Assembly: GCF_001427665.1 (NCBI RefSeq)
Contig: NZ_LMHC01000027.1
Span: 45,736 to 109,735, forward strand
Source: Caulobacter sp. Root655
GTDB taxonomy: Bacteria > Pseudomonadota > Alphaproteobacteria > Caulobacterales > Caulobacteraceae
Length of the DNA stretch: 64,000 bases
Direction: 5' to 3'
The position numbers and the translations under genes are program-made. The notes beneath the pieces are model-generated. The model saw only the letters and a list, made by a program, of their open reading frames with translations. It ran no database searches and was not told the DNA's origin. Position 1 is the first letter of the stretch; the number at the start of each line of letters is the position of its first letter. Positions 42,117 to 49,823 of this stretch are shown here, piece by piece.

Positions 42117-42995
42117 ATGCTGATCATCGAGAACCTGACCCACGTCTATGCCAATGGCGTGAAAGCCCTCGATGAGGTCAGCCTGACGATCCCGCGCGGC
42201 ATGTACGGCCTGCTCGGTCCGAACGGCGCGGGCAAGTCGACCCTGATGCGCACCGTCGCCACCCTGCAGGCCCCGACCTCGGGCCATATCCGCTTCGACG
42301 ACATCGACGTGCTGAAGTCGGCCGACCTGCTGCGGCGTACCCTGGGCTACCTGCCACAGGACTTCGGCGTCTATCCGCGGGTCAGCGCCTACGACATGCT
42401 CGACCACATGGCGGTGCTGAAGGGGATTTCCGGCGCCAAGGACCGCAAGGACGTCGTCGAGAGCCTGCTCAACCAGGTCAATCTGTGGACCGTGCGCAAG
42501 AAGGCCATCGCCGGCTTCTCGGGCGGCATGCGCCAGCGGTTCGGCATCGCCCAGGCCCTGATCGGCGACCCGCGCCTGATCATCGTCGACGAACCCACCG
42601 CCGGCCTCGACCCCGAGGAGCGCAACCGCTTCCTCAACCTGCTGGCCGAGATCGGCGAGAACGTGGTGGTGATCCTGTCGACCCACATCGTCGAGGACGT
42701 GTCCGATCTCTGTCCGGCCATGGCGATCATCTGCGACGGCCGCATCGTCAAGGAAGGCTCCCCCGCCGCCCTGGTCACCCAGCTCTCCGGCCGCATCTGG
42801 AAGAAGGTCATCGACAAGGCCGAGCTCGAGGCGGCCAAGGCCCAGCATCAGGTGATCTCCACCCGCCTGCTGGGCGGCCGCACCGTGATCCACGTGCTGG
42901 CCGACCAGGATCCGGGCGCCGGCTTCAGCCTGGTGGAGGGCGGCCTGGAAGACGTCTATTTCTCCACCCTCTCCAACACCCGGCGCGCGGCCTAG
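42117..42995 (+). CDS. ABC transporter ATP-binding protein
   Basis: A 292-residue ATPase with all motifs: Walker A LLGPNGAGKSTLMR, Q-loop GYLPQDFGVY, signature FSGGMRQRFGIAQAL, Walker B LIIVDEPTAGLDPEE and H-loop LSTHIVEDV. The frame extends upstream to GTG 42069, but ATG 42117 gives the canonical start MLIIENLTHVYANG. The permease-peptidase fusion follows within 4-10 bp, so the two form one transporter. Its type (CcmA/drug-exporter like) suggests export. Confidence 0.92.
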   Translation: MLIIENLTHVYANGVKALDEVSLTIPRGMYGLLGPNGAGKSTLMRTVATLQAPTSGHIRFDDIDVLKSADLLRRTLGYLPQDFGVYPRVSAYDMLDHMAVLKGISGAKDRKDVVESLLNQVNLWTVRKKAIAGFSGGMRQRFGIAQALIGDPRLIIVDEPTAGLDPEERNRFLNLLAEIGENVVVILSTHIVEDVSDLCPAMAIICDGRIVKEGSPAALVTQLSGRIWKKVIDKAELEAAKAQHQVISTRLLGGRTVIHVLADQDPGAGFSLVEGGLEDVYFSTLSNTRRAA

Positions 42996-42999
42996 GCGC

Positions 43000-45900
43000 G
43001 TGGGGATGTTCGGAAAAGTCGCCGCCTTCGAATTCCGCTACCAGGCGCGCCAGCCGGTGTTCTGGGTTGGGGCGATCATCTTCTTCCTGCTGGCCTTCGG
43101 CGTCGTGGCGTCCAGCAACGTGCAGATCGGCTCGACCGCCAACGTCCACAAGAACGCGGCGCAGGTGATCTCGATCGTCCACGTCAATTTCGCCGTCATC
43201 TACATGTTCGTCACGGCGGCCTTCGTCGCCAACATCGTGGTGCGCGACGAGGAGACCGGATTTGGCGGCATCCTGCGCTCGACCCGGCTTTCGAGGTTCG
43301 ACTACCTGTACGGCCGGTTCGTCGGCGCCTTCGCGGCCGCGGCCCTGTCGTTCCTGGCGGTCCCCGCGGGCATGGCGATCGGGGCGGCGATGCCCTGGGT
43401 CGATCCGGACACCATCGGCCCCTTCGTTCTCGGCCACTACCTGTTCGCCTATGTCTGGCTCGCCCTGCCGTCGCTGTTGCTGACCTCGGCGGTGTTCTTC
43501 TCCCTGACCACCCTGACCCGGTCGATGATGTGGACCTATGTCGGCGTCATCGCCTTCATGGTGCTGCAGATCCTCGGCGGCGTGCTGCTGCGCCAGCCGG
43601 GCCTGGAGAAGGTCGCGGCCCTCTGGGAGCCCTTCGGGGCCGGCGCCTTTGGGCTGGCGACGCGCTACTGGACGGCGACCGAGCGCAACACCCTGACGCC
43701 GCCCCTGGCCGGCTGGCTGCTCGCCAACCGCGTGCTGTGGATCGGAGTCGCCTTGGCGATCACGGGCGCGGCCTACTGGCTGTACGACTTGCGCGGCGGC
43801 GACGGCGCGGCCTTGGTCAAGCGCGACAAGAAGGGCGCCGTCGATACGCCCCGCCCGACCGGAGCGGTCCACGTCACACCCAGCTTCACGCCGGCCGCGC
43901 GCTGGGCCCAGCTCTGGGCGCGCGCCCGGCTCGACGCCCGGCAGGTGTTCCTCAGCCCGGCCTATCTGGTGCTGTTGGGCCTGGCCGCGGTGCTGTCGAT
44001 CGCCAACCTCTGGCGCGCCGCCGACGACAGCCTCTATGGCGGGGCGATCTATCCGGTGACCCGGGCGATGATCGACGCCCTGAACGGCACCTTCCCGTTC
44101 ATCTCGATGATCATCGCCGCCTACTACGCCGGCGAACTGGTCTGGCGCGAGCAGGAGCGACGGACCCACGAGCTGATCGACGCCACGCCGCTGCCGGACT
44201 GGGCCTTCGTCATTCCCAAGACCCTGGCCATCGGCCTGGTTCTGCTGTCGACCTTCCTGGTCAGCGTGGTGGTCGCCATCGCGGTGCAGCTGGTCAAGGG
44301 CTACACCCATCTCGAGCTGGTGAACTACCTGTTCTGGTGGGTGCTGCCCCAGGCGGTCTACTGCCTGTTGCTGGCCGTGCTGGCCGTGTTCCTGCAGGTG
44401 CTGTCGCCGCACAAGTTCGTCGGCTGGGGCCTGATGGTGCTCTACATCATCGGCACGATCGTCGCCTCCAGCTATGGCCTCGAGCACAACCTCTATCTCT
44501 ATCCCGAAAGCTCGCCGGCCCCGATCTCGGACTTCAACGGCCAGAGCCGGTTCTGGATCGGGGCCTGGTGGTTCCGGCTCTACTGGGCGGCCTTCGCGGT
44601 GGTGCTGCTGGTGCTGTGCCACGTGCTGTGGCGACGCGGGACCGAGACCCGGCTGAAGCCCCGGCTGCTGGCCCTGCCGCGTCGCCTCATGGGCCGCTCG
44701 GGCCTGGTGGCCGGCGCCGCCCTGGTGGTGTTCGTCGGCGTCGGAGTGTTCATCTACATGAACACCAACGTCTGGAACCAATACCGCACGACCTTGAGCA
44801 ACGAGCGCTGGACGGCCGACTACGAGAAGGCCCTGCTGCCGTTCGAGACCACGCCCCAGCCCAAGATCGTGGCGGTCAAGCTGGACGTCGACATTCGCCC
44901 CCGCATGCCGCGCATCGACACCAAGGGCGTCTACGAGATCGAGAACCGCACCGGCAAACCGCTGCGCGAGATCCACGTCCGCTTCGACCGCGACCTCAAG
45001 GTGCTGGCCCTGTCGATCCAGGGGGCCCGGCCCAAGCGCACCTTCGAGCGCTTCAACTATCGGATCTTCGCCTTCGACACCCCGATGCAGCCGGGCGAGC
45101 GGCGCTCGATGTCGTTCAGCACCGCCCGGGTCGAGTTCGGCTTCCGCAACAGCGGGCCCGACACCAGCATGGTCGACAACGGGACCTTCATCAACGACCA
45201 GCAACTGGCCCCGTCGCTGGGCATGGACCGAAGGGGCCTCCTGAACGACCGCACCAAGCGGCGCAAGTACGGCCTGCCGCCGCAGCTGCGGATGGCCAAG
45301 CTGGGCGACGCCGCCTCGCGTGAGTTCAACGGCCTGCGCCGTGACAGCGACTGGGTGACCGCCGACATCACCGTCACCACCGACGCCGACCAGACCCCGA
45401 TCGCGCCGGGCTACAAGGTGTCGGAGAGGGTCTGGTTCGAGCCGGCCAAGAGCGGCGGACCGGTGACCAAGGCCGGCGACCGGCGCACGGCGCGGTTCAT
45501 GACCGAGGCGCCGATCCTGCACTTCTTCTCAATCCAGTCGGCCCGCTACGCGGTCAGGACCGAGCCCTACAAGGGCGTGCAGCTGTCGGTCTACTACCAC
45601 CCGCCGCATGGCTGGAACGTCGACCGAATGCTCGCCTCGATGAAGCGGTCGCTGGACTACGACCAGGCCAATTTCAGCCCCTACCAGTTCCGCCAGCTGC
45701 GCTACCTGGAGTTTCCAGGCTACGGCGACTTCGCCCAGTCGTTCGCCAACACCATCCCGTGGTCCGAGAACCTGGGCTTCGTCGCCAAGTACGACGATCC
45801 GACCAAGATCGACATGGTCACCTATGTCGGGGCCCACGAGATCGCCCACCAGTGGTGGGCCCACCAGCTGATCGGCGCCGACCAGCAGGGCGGCGCGGCC

Positions 45901-46626
45901 TTGACCGAGACCCTGGCCCAGTACTCGGCCTTGATGGTGATGAAGAAGACCTATGGCGAACCGATGATCCGCAAGTTCCTCAAGTACGAACTGGACCGCT
46001 ACCTGCGGGCCCGGGGCGGCGAGGTTATCGAGGAACTGCCGCTGCGCCAGGTCGAGGACCAGCCCTACATCTACTACAACAAGGGCTCGCTGGTGATGTA
46101 CCGGCTGGCCGAGGAGATCGGCGAGGACAATGTCAACGCCGCCCTGCGCGAAATGCTGGCCGCCTACGCCTTCAAGGGGCCGCCCTATCCCACCACCCTG
46201 CAGCTGGTCGCCGCCCTGCGCCGCCACGCCCCGGCCGACAAGCAGGCGCTGATCACCGACCTGTTCGAGAAGATCACGCTCTACGACCTGAAGACCCAGT
46301 CGGCGCGGGCGCGCATGCGCCCCGACGGCCGTTACGACGTGACCCTGGTGGTCGAGGCCCGCAAGCTCTACGCCCAGGGTCGCGGCCAGGAGAAGGAAGC
46401 GCCGATGAGCGAGCCGATGGATGTCGGCCTGTTCTCGCTGGAGCCGGGCAAGAAGGGTTTCGGGGCCGACAAGGTCGTCGCCCTGGAGCGCCGGACCCTC
46501 CGCTCGGGAACCCAGACCCTGACCTTCGTGACCAAGGTCGCGCCGAAGGCGGCGGGGGTGGATCCCTACAACATCGTCATCGACCGCAACGGCGACGACA
46601 ACGTCATCAAGGTCGAGGCCCGGTGA
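43000..46626 (+). CDS. ABC permease fused to an M1-family metallopeptidase
   Basis: A 1208-residue fusion. The first ~570 residues contain about 12 transmembrane helices in two ABC-2-like permease halves (for example VFWVGAIIFFLLAFGVVASS and LVLLGLAAVLSIANLW). An extracytoplasmic beta-rich part follows from about residue 585. The last part is a gluzincin peptidase with zinc site HEIAHQWW (His946, His950) and Glu970 (ALTETLAQYSA). GTG 43000 or ATG 43006 may be the start. The peptidase should face the periplasm. Paired with the ATPase, it probably couples peptide processing with transport. The same architecture exists in other proteobacteria, but its substrate is not known. Confidence 0.9.
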   Translation: MGMFGKVAAFEFRYQARQPVFWVGAIIFFLLAFGVVASSNVQIGSTANVHKNAAQVISIVHVNFAVIYMFVTAAFVANIVVRDEETGFGGILRSTRLSRFDYLYGRFVGAFAAAALSFLAVPAGMAIGAAMPWVDPDTIGPFVLGHYLFAYVWLALPSLLLTSAVFFSLTTLTRSMMWTYVGVIAFMVLQILGGVLLRQPGLEKVAALWEPFGAGAFGLATRYWTATERNTLTPPLAGWLLANRVLWIGVALAITGAAYWLYDLRGGDGAALVKRDKKGAVDTPRPTGAVHVTPSFTPAARWAQLWARARLDARQVFLSPAYLVLLGLAAVLSIANLWRAADDSLYGGAIYPVTRAMIDALNGTFPFISMIIAAYYAGELVWREQERRTHELIDATPLPDWAFVIPKTLAIGLVLLSTFLVSVVVAIAVQLVKGYTHLELVNYLFWWVLPQAVYCLLLAVLAVFLQVLSPHKFVGWGLMVLYIIGTIVASSYGLEHNLYLYPESSPAPISDFNGQSRFWIGAWWFRLYWAAFAVVLLVLCHVLWRRGTETRLKPRLLALPRRLMGRSGLVAGAALVVFVGVGVFIYMNTNVWNQYRTTLSNERWTADYEKALLPFETTPQPKIVAVKLDVDIRPRMPRIDTKGVYEIENRTGKPLREIHVRFDRDLKVLALSIQGARPKRTFERFNYRIFAFDTPMQPGERRSMSFSTARVEFGFRNSGPDTSMVDNGTFINDQQLAPSLGMDRRGLLNDRTKRRKYGLPPQLRMAKLGDAASREFNGLRRDSDWVTADITVTTDADQTPIAPGYKVSERVWFEPAKSGGPVTKAGDRRTARFMTEAPILHFFSIQSARYAVRTEPYKGVQLSVYYHPPHGWNVDRMLASMKRSLDYDQANFSPYQFRQLRYLEFPGYGDFAQSFANTIPWSENLGFVAKYDDPTKIDMVTYVGAHEIAHQWWAHQLIGADQQGGAALTETLAQYSALMVMKKTYGEPMIRKFLKYELDRYLRARGGEVIEELPLRQVEDQPYIYYNKGSLVMYRLAEEIGEDNVNAALREMLAAYAFKGPPYPTTLQLVAALRRHAPADKQALITDLFEKITLYDLKTQSARARMRPDGRYDVTLVVEARKLYAQGRGQEKEAPMSEPMDVGLFSLEPGKKGFGADKVVALERRTLRSGTQTLTFVTKVAPKAAGVDPYNIVIDRNGDDNVIKVEAR

Positions 46627-47048
46627 ACCAGCACGAACCGAAGCTGAACGCCGAGGCGCTGAACGCCTTCCTGTCGGGGGCCTTCCCGGAGGCCGACGCC
46701 GACCTGATGCCGAAGGTGGTCGAGGTGGCGGCGGGGCGCATCCTGGTGCGCCAGGCCTTCGCGAGCCGGGCCCTGCGGCCGGGCGGTCTGATCTCGGGGC
46801 CCACCCAGATGGCGCTGGCCGACATGGCGGCCTACGCCCTGGTGCTGGCCCATATCGGCGAGGTGGCGATGGCGGTGACCACCTCCCTGACCATCCACTT
46901 CCTGCGCGGGGCCAAGCCGGGCGACCTCCATGCGGAGGCCAGCCTGCTCAAGCTCGGCCGCCGCATCGCGACGGCCGATATCCTGATCTGGTCGGAAACG
47001 CGCCAGCGGGCCGCCGCCAAGGCGACGGTCGCCTACGCGATCCCGTAG
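46623..47048 (+). CDS. PaaI-type hotdog thioesterase
   Basis: A 141-residue hotdog-fold protein (ALRPGGLISGPTQMALADMA, AYALVLAHIG, VTTSLTIHFLRGAKPGDLHA). It resembles the PaaI/YdiI group that hydrolyses acyl-CoA esters. The catalytic acidic residue appears as Asp in ALADMAAY. GTG 46623 overlaps the stop of the permease-peptidase gene (GTGA), so it is the third gene of that operon. Its role there is unclear. Confidence 0.8.
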   Translation: MNQHEPKLNAEALNAFLSGAFPEADADLMPKVVEVAAGRILVRQAFASRALRPGGLISGPTQMALADMAAYALVLAHIGEVAMAVTTSLTIHFLRGAKPGDLHAEASLLKLGRRIATADILIWSETRQRAAAKATVAYAIP

Positions 47049-47054
47049 CCGGCG

Positions 47055-47729
47055 CTACTCCTTGGCCTTTTCCTCGGCGAGCTTCGCCTTGGCGTCGGCG
47101 ACCTTCTCCTCGGCCTTGGCCACGTCCTTGCCGGTGTCGAAGCCGTTCTTCAGGCCCTCGGCCATGTTCAGGTGCTCCTGCACGGTCGGGGCCGTGGCGG
47201 CGGCGAAGGCCTTGATGGCCGCGGTGTCGCCGTCCTGGGCGTAGCGCTGCATCAGGTTCAGGGCCGCCTGGTGAGCGTCGACCTGGCCGTCGGCATAGGC
47301 CTTGTCGAAGTCCTTGGCGTCGGCCTTGGTCAGGTCGTCCAGCTTGCCCTGCAGGTCCTCGGGCAACATCGCCGGCGGGGTCAGCGCCGCGCCGGAGGCG
47401 GCGATGGCGGCCTTCAGGGCCTCGGTGCTCTTGGCGTGGGCCTTTTCCATCTTGCCGGCGAAGGCCTTGACGTCGGGATTGGTCGAGCGCTTGGCGGCCA
47501 GCTTGGCGGCGTCGATCTCGAACATGTCGCTGGCGGCGGCCTTGGCGACGAAGACGTCGGCCTTGGTCTCGTCCGCCGGGGTCGGCACGGTGGCGGCCGG
47601 GTTGGCGTCCGGCGTCGCGGCCTGTTCGGCCGGGGTGGCGGCGCCCTTGGTCTCGTCGGTCTTCGGGCCGCAAGCGGCGAGGCCGAGGACGGCGAAGGCG
47701 GCGCCCGCGATGAGAAGGTGACGGGTCAT
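47055..47729 (-). CDS. DUF4142 lipoprotein
   Basis: A 224-residue outer-envelope lipoprotein. The signal peptide ends in lipobox LGLAAC with Cys20. A low-complexity Ala/Pro/Thr linker follows, then the DUF4142 helical bundle (DVFVAKAAASDMFEIDAAKL, AFAGKMEKAHAKSTEALK, AYADGQVDAHQAALNLMQRY) and a Lys/Glu/Ala-rich tail. The family has ferritin-like helices and is often stress-induced. A degenerate EcfG-type site lies upstream at 47801-47826. It converges with the thioesterase gene, 6 bp apart. Confidence 0.85.
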   Translation of the reverse strand: MTRHLLIAGAAFAVLGLAACGPKTDETKGAATPAEQAATPDANPAATVPTPADETKADVFVAKAAASDMFEIDAAKLAAKRSTNPDVKAFAGKMEKAHAKSTEALKAAIAASGAALTPPAMLPEDLQGKLDDLTKADAKDFDKAYADGQVDAHQAALNLMQRYAQDGDTAAIKAFAAATAPTVQEHLNMAEGLKNGFDTGKDVAKAEEKVADAKAKLAEEKAKE

Positions 47730-47800
47730 GGCTTTCTCCCTGCGCGTTTTCTAGAAACGGAACGGGAGCCGGCGTCGCGCTGCGCCGACGTGATGATAAA

Positions 47801-47826
47801 AACTTCACGCGGCCGTGATCGGTTCC
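47801..47826 (-). promoter_or_regulatory. Possible weak EcfG promoter for the DUF4142 lipoprotein
   Basis: On the minus strand GGAAC (47822-47826) is followed after 17 bp by AGTT (47801-47804). The -10 differs from CGTT at one base. It lies about 70 bp upstream of the start. Confidence 0.35.
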
Positions 47827-47848
47827 GTGATGTCCGGGGGAGAAGACC

Positions 47849-49045
47849 ATGGCCGAAACGCCGCTGAACGGCTTGCGGGTGATCGAGATGGGCTCGCTGA
47901 TCGCCGGCCCGTTCTGCGGCCAGGTGCTGGGCGATTTCGGCGCCGAGGTGATCAAGCTGGAGGACCCCAAGGCCGGCGATCCGATGCGCCAGTGGGGCCG
48001 CACCAAGCCCAAGGGCCACTCGCCGTGGTGGCCGGTGATCGGCCGCAACAAGAAGTCCGTCACCCTGGACCTGCGCACTCCCGAGGGCCGCGACGTCGCC
48101 CGCGCGCTGATCGCCAAGGCCGACGTGGTGGTCGAGAATTTCCGTCCCGGCACGCTCGAAAAATGGGGCATGGGCTATGACGCCCTGGCCGCGACCAATC
48201 CTGGCCTGGTGATGGCGCGGGTCTCGGGCTTTGGCCAGACCGGTCCCTATTCGCACCGCGCCGGCTACGCCCTGATCGGCGAGGCGATGGGCGGCCTGCG
48301 CCACATCACCGGCGAGCCCGACCGGCCGCCGGCCCGGGCCGGAATCTCGATCGGCGACAGCCTGGCCGGCCTCAACGCCGCGCTCGGCGTGATGATGGCG
48401 ATCCACGCCCGCCACCGCACCGGCAAGGGCCAGGTGGTCGACGCGGCGATCTATGAGAGCGTGCTGACGGTGATGGAGAACCTGATCACCGAATACGACC
48501 TGTCGGGCTATGTGCGCGAACGCTCCGGCGCGATCCTGCCCGGCATCGCGCCGTCCAACGTCTATCCGACCCGGGGCGGCGAGCTGATCCTGATCGGCGC
48601 CAACCAGGACACCCTGTTCAAGCGCCTGTGCGAGGTGATGGGCCGGCCCGAACTGGCCCAGGACGCGCGCTACCGCGACCACGCGGCAAGGGGACAAAGC
48701 CAGGTCCAGCTCGACGCCACGATCGGCGGCTGGACCGTCGAGCACGACATCGAAGTCCTGCTGCCGCTGCTGGAAGACGCCGGTCTGGCCGTCGGCCGGG
48801 TCTATCGCGCGCCGGACATGCTCAAGGACCCGCAGTTCATCGCCCGCGAGTCGATCGTCGAGGTGGCCCATCCGGTGTTCGGGACCGTGAAGATGCAGAA
48901 CGCCTTCCCGCGCCTGTCCGACACGCCGGGCGGGGTGCGCTGGCCGGGCCCGGGCCTGGGGGAGCATACCGAGGCGGTGTTGCGCGAGGTGGCGGGGCTG
49001 TCGGGTGAGGTGATCACGGGGTTGCGGGAGCGCGGGGTGATCTGA
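47849..49045 (+). CDS. CaiB/BaiF family CoA transferase
   Basis: A 398-residue class III CoA transferase. It shows LRVIEMGSLIAGPFCGQVLG, DFGAEVIKLEDPKAGDPMRQ and VENFRPGTLEKWGMGYDALA. The catalytic Asp170 sits in AGISIGDSLAGLNA. It transfers CoA between an acyl-CoA and a free acid; the substrates are not predictable. ATG 47849 has GGGGGAGA upstream. It stands alone, and a family B repeat follows. Confidence 0.92.
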   Translation: MAETPLNGLRVIEMGSLIAGPFCGQVLGDFGAEVIKLEDPKAGDPMRQWGRTKPKGHSPWWPVIGRNKKSVTLDLRTPEGRDVARALIAKADVVVENFRPGTLEKWGMGYDALAATNPGLVMARVSGFGQTGPYSHRAGYALIGEAMGGLRHITGEPDRPPARAGISIGDSLAGLNAALGVMMAIHARHRTGKGQVVDAAIYESVLTVMENLITEYDLSGYVRERSGAILPGIAPSNVYPTRGGELILIGANQDTLFKRLCEVMGRPELAQDARYRDHAARGQSQVQLDATIGGWTVEHDIEVLLPLLEDAGLAVGRVYRAPDMLKDPQFIARESIVEVAHPVFGTVKMQNAFPRLSDTPGGVRWPGPGLGEHTEAVLREVAGLSGEVITGLRERGVI

Positions 49046-49057
49046 TCCAGATGTTTC

Positions 49058-49180
49058 TCCCTCCCCCTTGTGGGGAGGGTGGCCTCCGAAGGAGGTCGGG
49101 TGGGGTTTGATGAGTCATCGGGGCGGCGGGCGCCCCACCCACCAGCTTCGCTGGTCCCCCCTCCCCACAAGGGGGAGGGA
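49058..49180. repeat. Intergenic palindromic repeat, family B
   Basis: TCCCTCCCCCTTGTGGGGAG at the left and CTCCCCACAAGGGGGAGGGA at the right, with inner arms GGGTGGGGT / GCCCCACCC. It begins 12 bp after the CoA transferase stop and probably helps end its transcript. Confidence 0.85.
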
Positions 49181-49189
49181 CAAGAGGTT

Positions 49190-49696
49190 GGTCAGGGTCG
49201 CGCGCTGTTTGCGTCTAACCAGCTGAAATCCTTGAAGTAACACCCCGCCTGTCCTCCCCTCCAAAACCTCCCGTATGCTGATCTCACCTCGTCGCGGTGG
49301 AAAGGGCGCATGGCCAGCGACCGATGCGGCGGCGGGGGGCGATCGAGCGGGAAGCTCTGTCGGCGGTCCCTTGGGATCAACCTTGCGTCTCTGGTGCTGG
49401 TCGAGCGTGGAACACAGATACGACGTGATGCGAGGGTCGGCAGAACAACAGGCGGGCGTTTAGCGCTCGCGGTCCGGGACCGGGTTTCGTTGCCCTGGCC
49501 CGCCCGTCGGAGGCTTCAAGGCGGCGAGGCCCTAACAACGGCTCAGCGCCGCACGCTTCCGGATAACGATGGCGCGGAGCGATCGGGCTTCGTCGAAACG
49601 GTATTTATTCAAAGTTCTCCGGACGGTGTCCGGCGCTCCGCGACCCTTTCCGATAGCTCAGCGGGTGAACCGCGTGAGGACGAGAGATCGTGGGTG
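49190..49696. other. About 500 bp without a supported gene; possible structured RNA
   Basis: No frame here has convincing protein composition. One open frame runs through the region into a repeat but is Arg/Ser-rich and shadow-like. The DNA can form several local stems, for example GGCGGGC (49450-49456) with GCCCGCC (49498-49504) and CTCCGGACGGTGTCCGG near 49616. It is less GC-rich around 49605-49615 (TATTTATTCAAAG). A non-coding RNA or gene relic is possible, but I could not match it to 6S, tmRNA, RNase P or SRP RNA. Confidence 0.3.
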
Positions 49697-49698
49697 AA

Positions 49699-49793
49699 AG
49701 CCCCCTCAGTCGCTCCGCGACAGCTCCCCCAGAGGGGGAGCATCTATCTAGATCCTCCCCCTCTGGGGGAGGTGGCCCGGAGGGCCGGAGGGG
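49699..49793. repeat. Intergenic palindromic repeat, family B
   Basis: Two stacked palindromes: GCTCCCCCAGAGGGGGAGC (49722-49740) and CCTCCCCCTCTGGGGGAGG (49753-49771), flanked by GCCCCCTCAGTCGCTCCG and CCGGAGGGCCGGAGGGGG. It lies 30 bp from the end of the minus-strand kinase gene. Confidence 0.8.
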
Positions 49794-49823
49794 GATCGGC
49801 ATATGGATGCGGAAAAGGCGTCC

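Noticed and set aside
42925..45522. An 865-codon minus-strand frame opposite the permease-peptidase gene
   Set aside because: Shadow frame rich in His, Gln, Gly and Arg; no family features.
49648..49680. GATAGCTCAGCGGGT, resembling a tRNA D-arm
   Set aside because: No anticodon arm, T-arm or CCA-side acceptor follows, so a tRNA is not supported.
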